A stretch of 64,000 nucleotides of DNA, taken from the NCBI GenBank assembly GCA_964017235.1, contig OZ024927.1, positions 23,083,160-23,147,159 of the forward strand, given 5' to 3'. Below the pieces are notes generated by a model, which worked only from the letters and a program-made list of their open reading frames with translations, did no database searches and was not told the origin of the DNA. Positions 57,266 to 64,000 of the stretch are shown one piece after another; positions within the stretch are counted from its first letter, which is position 1; the number at the start of each line of letters is the position of its first letter. Source of the stretch: Sabellastarte sp. h YS-2021 (lineage: Eukaryota; Annelida; Polychaeta; Sabellida; Sabellidae). The position numbers and the translations under genes were made by a program.

Positions 57266-60200
57266 GCGCTTCATAAATACTTCTTAGTTACTTATAACTG
57301 GCAGGCAGTTTTATTGCAAGACAATTAATTACCTTGTATATTTACTAACTGGGATGTACAAGAGATTTGTTTTGATGTGATGGCAAATTGTTGAAAGGAA
57401 CATTTCGATCTTGTCACACTTGTTAGGCCAGGTGATGGTTGTTTTTTGTGTATTTTGTTGTTGTTGTTTTTTTGTTGTTGTTGTTGTTTTTCTTTCTTTT
57501 TTTTTGTTGAATATTAGCAAGATTATGACAAAAACCTTCTTTATGGACCTTCATCAAAATTTCACAATAGGTAGGTCTAGGTCTAACATAGGACTTATTT
57601 AATCTTGGAAATGATCCGCCACCAATTTTGGATCCAGGTATTTTTTAAGGATTTTTTAGGCTTGCCGAAGGTATGCACTCTCCGAGTGTTCTAATTGGTG
57701 GGTCTTTGTGTTAAAATAAGTGTGAATGTTTGTTTTAATAGTAATGTGTATTGACACTAACCTAGCTCAAACAAAAGCGCTCAGGTGTGCACATCTACGC
57801 AAAGAAACATAATAATAAGTAAATGGGAAATCCAATTTTTTTGTATCTAAACTCTAAAAATTTAATAGGATCTAAGTTGGACCAAGACCCATCTTCTGAT
57901 TTTAGGAAGATCCAACTATTAGTATTTACATAATGCTCTAACAAACAAAGGGTCTTGAAATTTATACTACCTTTGTGGAGGTAAATTTAAAATTTTAGAG
58001 AGTTTTTTAACCCATTCATTACCACTGTCTGTCAACCACTGCCAACAGCTTTTTTGATCGTTGTGCACAAGGTTTGTCAAACCCTGACAACAAGTCTACC
58101 ACAGGTTATGTAATTACCCTTTCGAGGAGCGATTTTCCAAAATAGAGGGGCAATGGTATTGTAATTATGTCTACATGTTTGCTCATCCCCATGTTTGCTT
58201 ATCCCCCATGCATAACTATAAAACTATACATCGAACTGAAGTCATATTGTAAGTTGGGCATTTATCCATTTCCTGAAGCACCTTAAAGATGATCCGGATC
58301 AAAATTTAGACTCCAGAGTTTTCAGATAGTTCCTGACACTGTCTGCTTTATTATCCATTAAAACTCACAATATTGCTTTCCTTATCACAAGGTGGGTTCT
58401 ACCCAGGGCGCGGTTCTTCACAAGATTTGCATTTGAACACCAGAAATTTTTTCCAATATCAAAACTTTCTGTCTGTTTACTATGTAAATAAATAAAATGT
58501 GCATGTAATACTTTTATAAAATAGAGTTTATTATGTATTTATATATCACCATCTGCAATAAAATATCAGAAAAATATCAGTGTGCTGTTTTATGTTTGTT
58601 TTATTTCAGCTTAATATCACAGGATGCCATTGACATATCATCCGCCAAGTCCCCACATACTTCTAGGACACTTAATCTGAAGAGTAATATCAGTTTCATC
58701 AATTTCTATTGTCTTACATTTACATTATCTGGTTCATAAAACAGATGAAAAGTTATACTAAGTCCCTGGATCTAGGGTGAAACGTCTAGCAGTGTCTGCA
58801 AGACATAAATTCACAATCTTTCAGTTTATGATGTGGCAAAGATGAAATGCTACACCCTCACATGAAAACTGTGAAAGAATAAATGTACCCTGGATATTCA
58901 TACAATACTCATACAATCTTCTAAAGTCTCATTTCCAATCCCTAAGCTTATTGTAACTATATAAATATTTGAAACTTTGTAATGTAATTTTTGAAATCAT
59001 TGAATGTTTAGAGACATTTTCAAGCTTTCTTAAAGCAAATTTGTAATTGAGGATCAAGGGTGGGAGAAGGGGGTTAAGAAAATGAAAAGAAACTTATTAG
59101 TAATTGTAATTGGTATTATGTAACAAAGACATGCAATAACTGCGTCTTCTCTTTTGTGGTACAGTATATGATTACTATAACAAAGGGAAACTTGCTGAGA
59201 GCTGTCCTGTGGCTGTGTTCAGTAAATCTGCTTTATTTCTTATGTCCCTTTACTGAAGGACTTGACAAAAATCTAATTAGTAAGATAACCTCAAAAAATC
59301 TATTTACTAAGCCTTCTTTGTGGTTTCCTTGCCCAAGGAAAGGATCCTTAGTTAAAGGACTGGGATAAAAACACCTATCTCTTAAGGTGACCCTAAAAGC
59401 TCTTTTCAGAAAGGCTCAGTTTTATGTTTTACTTAAAGAATGTCATGGTTTTTCTTCTTAGTATATTAGTTATTTAATATAATGCTATTGCTATGATATG
59501 TTTTCTGTTATATAAGTTGCATATAATGCTAGTGTTATGAAATGTTTTCTGTTGTATAAATTGCAGTACTTTTATTTTAAGGAATAAAACCTGCTTTACT
59601 TTTGAAGATTTTTGTATTGTATACCATGGCATTACATATTGTGTTAAATAATTCAAACATATTGCTCTGGGGAAGTAATTAACAAAGTAACCAGCAATGG
59701 GTTTGTATATTTATTATTAATAATATTAATGTTTTAACATTTAAAATCCTTTTACTGACTAGTTGAAAACCCATAACTATATAAGATACCATTATTACTG
59801 ATACTTGTGACCATAATGTAGTAATGTATAATTTCTGCATAATCACCAGGGACAGCCCTGGACCAAATATCCATGGGTCAAAAAGGGGTCAAATTTTTAA
59901 AATGTTGAAGGGCTCAAAGACCCGGAAGCCACAAAGAGGAATCCAATGGAAAGAGAAGCCCACGGGTAAAGTATTACTAGAGATTGGGGTATCTACACTG
60001 TATTCCATGTCATGATAAATTACAAGAATTTAGAATTTTTGCAAAGTATATGCCAAAGGCAAATAATTCCCATTAAGGGGGTTGATAAGCTGTGAGGCCC
60101 AAAATTATTAGAATTTTTGTAAAGGTAAAGGCCAAAATAGCCAGACAAACTACATGTGTAGGTGTTTGAATGTAGCAGCCACTTGCGAAAGATGTTTGGG

Positions 60201-60744
60201 CAGTGTGGATACATAGTGCCAGATGCAGTCGGAAGTCCAGGTCCCATGCAACATGATATGTTGAAGAGGCACACCACGCTGAAAGGCCCAAGTGGTACCA
60301 GATACGAAATAAATGGAAGGTTAGAGAAAAGGCCAATTGTAGAAGTGCAAAAATTCTTTTAAATGCTTTCTGGCCACCAAATCCGTCAAAAGGACAAAAG
60401 TAAAAATCTCTGTAACACACGTGGTTGCCTGTAGACATGTGAAGTGAGAAATTCCTAGATGTAACCCCTTCAGTGTCTGCAGAGCAAATGGAAGAATTCA
60501 GGAACTAAAAGTGTCATCATCATTACATAAGCCAATCAAAAATTGCCACACACTAACCATGCTGTGTGTACTAAAACGTACAAAAATTCGAACCCTAGGA
60601 CTTTCCCAAGCAACGATCTTGCTGGCACCCTAATGCCAGCCCTAAGAGTTGCATTGAATTTAACATCTCCAATTCTTTTTGACATATCAATTGAATATTA
60701 CATACATTTTACTGAAAAATATGAAGGCATAAGACCAGTGTCTT
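57266..60744. other. Non-coding stretch
   Basis: A TTG-repeat run at 57456-57508 makes a spurious ORF. The dispersed GGCGGAGG-type block is at 57661-57694 (+). The stretch 58160-58310 resembles old non-autonomous repeat sequence. ORFs at 60073-60438 have no recognisable motif. Confidence 0.5.
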
Positions 60745-60985
60745 AGTCTGGTTTAGATCCTATCTTTCTGATAGAGCACAATCTGTACAAATTGAGAACT
60801 GTAGATCTGACTTCATTGCTTTGAATTTTGGTGTGTCACAAAGTTTAGTGTTCGGACCAATTCTCTTCAGCTTGTATACTTCACTCATCAGGGAAAGAAT
60901 AGGATAACACAAGGTTGGACTAACATTTCTATGCTGATGATACCTAACTCTATGTCCCCTTTCAAATCAAAACCATCAATGATTA
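60745..60985 (+). pseudogene. LINE RT fragment
   Basis: The plus strand reads WFRSYLSDRAQSVQI, then FGVSQSLVFGPILFSLYTS ([18 protein letters not shown] in LINE-A1) and a broken YADD region near 60932. This is an isolated internal scrap with frameshifts. Confidence 0.75.
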
Positions 60986-62040
60986 ACTAACAAGGATTAC
61001 TACATATTAGTTGACATACGCAGTGACATACTAGTGACATAAAAAGTGAATGCTTCACAATTGCTAAAACTGAATGATGATACAAGTGAAGGCCTATTGA
61101 TTGGTTATCCACATCACCTCAGACATATGAGCAAAACGACTGTTACTACTGGTAATTCAAAATTAGGTGACTATCAGGTTTTTGTCAGTCACATGGGTTC
61201 ACGTGGTCTGATATGGATATCTGACACCATTCTCTACTGTTGTCGGAAGTTCTACCACTTCTAGCCTGGGATTTTTGTAGCATTATGTATGATAACTTGG
61301 CTATTTCACAATATAAGAGGAAGATTTTGGCCGCATTTTGTATGATAATTTGGCTATTTCACAATATACCGAGGAAGATTCATGAAGGTATTTGTCTGAA
61401 CATCGGCCATTTTTGTCGGAGTATCGGTGACTAATGAATACTGAGTTTAATGAAGGTGAAGCCATGGCTATTCTGTCTCTGTGAAAGACAGTATTAGGGC
61501 ATCAAAGAGACGGAGTAATATGGATCACTACAACTCTGGATTCATGTAGATTAACCAAAACCCAAGAGTCAGTTCTTCAGAAATAATACTACAGATTAAG
61601 ACGACTGATGGCCACATCACTGTGAGAGCACAAGTTTGACTGGTTTACATCTGAATGGGGAGACAAAACAAGGATCAAGAAGACAGAAGTAAAAGTGATA
61701 ACTGGCATGGAAATTTTCAAACAGTTAAATTTGTCATAGCGTGAAGACACGTGTCAAACAATGGAAATGAAAGATAGACTTGTGGGAACTAATGTACAGT
61801 ACAGCATATGTGCAAGGATTTGCAAGTTGCAACCTTTTTTCCTCTAAAATTTCTGAGGTGTGGCATGAGCATAAGTGAGCCTGTTATATATAGTTCACAA
61901 ATTAATTAACCTACTGCTGTGTAAAAATGTTTCGTATCACATGATTTTTGTTGCATATAGACAATGTATGGCAAGGTATATGGGGTCTGACTTTATTATC
62001 ACATTGTATCATGTTGTCATTGGTACATAACAGTTGTAAT

Positions 62041-62245
62041 TCAGTGGCTCGATGGTGTAACAGTTAACATACTGGCCTCCCACCTCTGGATTCAGCGGTT
62101 CAAAACCTGGGACAATGACTCTGTGTGGAGAAAATTGATAGTTGCCTACTGAGGTCCAGCAGCTTACTGTGTAGTATATACTTTTTTCTCTGCCCTTAAA
62201 ACTACAGGTTGTGATAAAATTCAAGTAAATCAAATTAAATAAATT
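62041..62245 (+). mobile_element. tRNA-headed SINE
   Basis: Box A-like GATGGTGTAACAGTTAAC and box B GCGGTTCAAAACC are present. The body has GATAGTTGCCTACTGAGG and a 3' domain TTTTCTCTGCCCTTAAAACTAC followed by AAATTAAATAAATTT. More diverged than the 6.9- and 56-kb copies. Confidence 0.75.
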
Positions 62246-63299
62246 TAGATGAAGACATGGGCATGGACTTATAGGTGAAAACAAGTTCTGCAGTATCCAC
62301 TTCAGAGGAAGCCAGAGAAAGGGGATATGACAAAGAGGGAGATTTTTTTACAACAGAGAAAAAGGCTGTAGATTCCTAGGAAATTTTATTCATATCCAGG
62401 GTATTTTCTTTGTTCAACTTTTTTGTGCTTCTAAGAAAATGCCACAACATTTACCACGTAAAACTAATCTATGTACCTAACATTGTTCTACAATCATAAA
62501 AAATCAATTATCACAAACTTACTGAAGGTCAATATCTTGAAAGTATATTTGGCCTTTGTTATACAATATCAGCTACATCCTAAAAAATTAAGCTAAAAGT
62601 AATCAACGTCACACATCAAACCTTTCTTGTGGACATTTGTGCATAAGGAGAACAAATTGTGGGGAGGAGGAACTGAGTAACAATGAAACATAAACCAAGA
62701 GCTTTGATAAGTTGACAAACCTAAGAAGGTAGTTTGATAAATTTAATTTACATGTTGCAATAATATTGTGAAATTTAGAGACCATATTTTTTAAAAAAAA
62801 ACTGCTAAGCCTCCAAACAATAATTATCCAGGAAAGATGCCAATAGTAACAGATAGTTCTGTTCTGACTATGTAAGTATAGTGTAAGCTTATGAATGTTT
62901 ATCTATTTTGAATTTACTTATCCAGTGGAGGACAAAAACACACCATATTACTGCCTCCTTTCAAGGACTCTTTGATCAGCTTTTCAAGTCCATTTATGAG
63001 CCTGGGAGCCACCTATCTGGCCATTTCCATCTCTTATTGTGTATTGTTGTTTATGATCTTAGTACAAGAGAAAGGGACTAATTCCTTAGACATGAACCTG
63101 TCATTGAAATAGTTATTTGTGTTACTGACCTGCCGTGAATGTCCCCTACAGATTGTGATGCCACACATGGGCTGCAAGTGAAAGAAAGCAATGAACTACA
63201 GTGTAGGTCTTAGCAGAAACATATGCTCTCCTTTCAAATATTTCTGCTTCATTCAGGATTTCACATGAGGTAATTTGATATTATTGTTTTATCTTTTTA

Positions 63300-63710
63300 A
63301 CCCTTCCAGACATTTTACAGGGGAAGATCTGTTCTTTACCAAAACGTTTGCACAATTATTAATCAAATGAACCAAGACATTGCAGAACAGAGATAAAATT
63401 CAGATCATATCCCTTCCCAGCCTGTGTTCCTCCATCTGTCCATTTGCAGCCCCTAAGCAAAGCTGTTCTCTTCCTCTTTGTTTCAACACAAAAACCATAA
63501 AGTTTGGCTGCCAATGTCTGACTCTTAAGTCAAAAAATGTTTGAAATACATTAATATCAAATTAGATCTGCACCCCAGTTTCTTTACCTTCTACAGCTTC
63601 AGGAGGTTGAGTGCTACCCTTGCTTATAATTTCCACGTGACCACAAGTCTGGTGAGCAGTTGGCAATTACTAGTCCAAGAGCTAGGTAAAATTTGTTTTT
63701 GTCAGAAGCG
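63300..63710 (+). pseudogene. DIRS-like tyrosine recombinase remnant
   Basis: The plus strand reads RHFTGEDLFF near 63308, then QLLIK-stop-TKTLQNRD and ISLPSLCSS-ICPF (HFTGGDIFF, QLLLKWSKTMQYRN, ISLPRLGASTICPY in DIRS-A). A later frame has HPSFFTFYSFRRLSATLAYNF at 63571-63633 (LPSNFYTFHSFRRSGASLAYGI). The catalytic histidine of HxxR has become tyrosine and a stop replaces the tryptophan before the lysine. No RT is seen upstream in the window. A fourth, independent DIRS-type copy. Confidence 0.8.
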
Positions 63711-64000
63711 CCAAAATAACTGAGTTTGTTGTTGAATATGTGACACTGACTCGGGAATCTGAAAATCAATTTCTTATGATCATACAGGTAGACCTAAGAC
63801 ATGAAATTTTGACTCAAAGTGAGGTACCCCATAACAAAAATTGTCAATTTCTGGGACAGAAAATATCCATGGGTACCAAGTGTTATCTGCTCCTTTAACG
63901 ACCTCAAATATAAAACATAGAAATAGTATACATACGACCTGAAAGTACAGACATTGAACTTGACTTTCATATGAAATATCACTGTCTGAGTAGCATATAA

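Noticed and set aside
57411-57602. ORF rich in F/V/C residues as a membrane protein
   Set aside because: It is generated by a TTG/TTT simple repeat at 57456-57508.
60073-60438. Minus-strand 121-codon ORF
   Set aside because: No motif recognised, and an overlapping plus-strand ORF is equally featureless. Not supportable as a gene.
60570-60655. Minus-strand tRNA-like sequence with GGGTTCGAAT box B
   Set aside because: Box A and the acceptor stem do not fit, and there is no SINE tail. Too weak to call.

Overview
The window is AT-rich, repeat-dominated DNA from an animal nuclear genome. The sequence shows no bacterial operons, CRISPR arrays, rRNA genes or complete tRNA genes, and I could not support a single host protein-coding exon. 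The evidence for an animal is the set of mobile elements: endonuclease/reverse-transcriptase LINEs of the CR1/L2/Jockey type, tyrosine-recombinase (DIRS-order) retrotransposons, and tRNA-headed and 5S-headed SINEs. The SINE 3' domain resembles one I remember as common in molluscs and other marine invertebrates. A lophotrochozoan such as a mollusc is my best guess, but it is not proven here.

Layout. At 1-5040 there is a minus-strand DIRS-like retrotransposon cut in two by an intact 3.9-kb LINE (LINE-A1). From 5 to 30 kb the DNA is mostly non-coding, with SINEs at 6.9, 10.9, 17.9 and 20.5 kb, ruined LINEs at 14.5, 18.5 and 21.8 kb, and a 1.7-kb terminal-inverted-repeat element at 25.5-27.2 kb. 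A decayed plus-strand DIRS-like element (DIRS-2) lies at 30.3-34.8 kb. It is followed by a nearly complete minus-strand LINE (LINE-A2) with two frameshifts at 35.0-38.6 kb. A large imperfect palindrome with a second element nested in one arm occupies 41.5-42.9 kb. A 5S-headed SINE (43.8-44.1 kb) and a LINE 3' scrap (44.4-44.7 kb) come next.

The centrepiece is 44965-52189, a complete tyrosine-recombinase retrotransposon (DIRS-A). It carries Gag, RT and RNase H in one 1221-codon ORF, then a tyrosine recombinase ORF with all catalytic residues. Its repeats are arranged A1-ORFs-B1-A2-spacer-B2. The two A copies (248 bp) and the two B copies (666 bp) are identical by eye, so the insertion is very young. 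The B1/A2 junction overlaps by CTGTC, as expected if it preserves the junction of a circular intermediate. Each B copy also carries a dense array of TGACCT/AGGTCA palindromes.

From 52.2 kb to the end there are more LINE ruins (55.3-57.3 kb, 60.7-61.0 kb), SINEs (one inserted into the 55-kb LINE with a perfect 13-bp target duplication), and a decayed DIRS recombinase gene at 63.3-63.7 kb.

The window is therefore a layered record of retrotransposition with at least four DIRS-like copies. One of these and one LINE look intact enough to be active or recently active.
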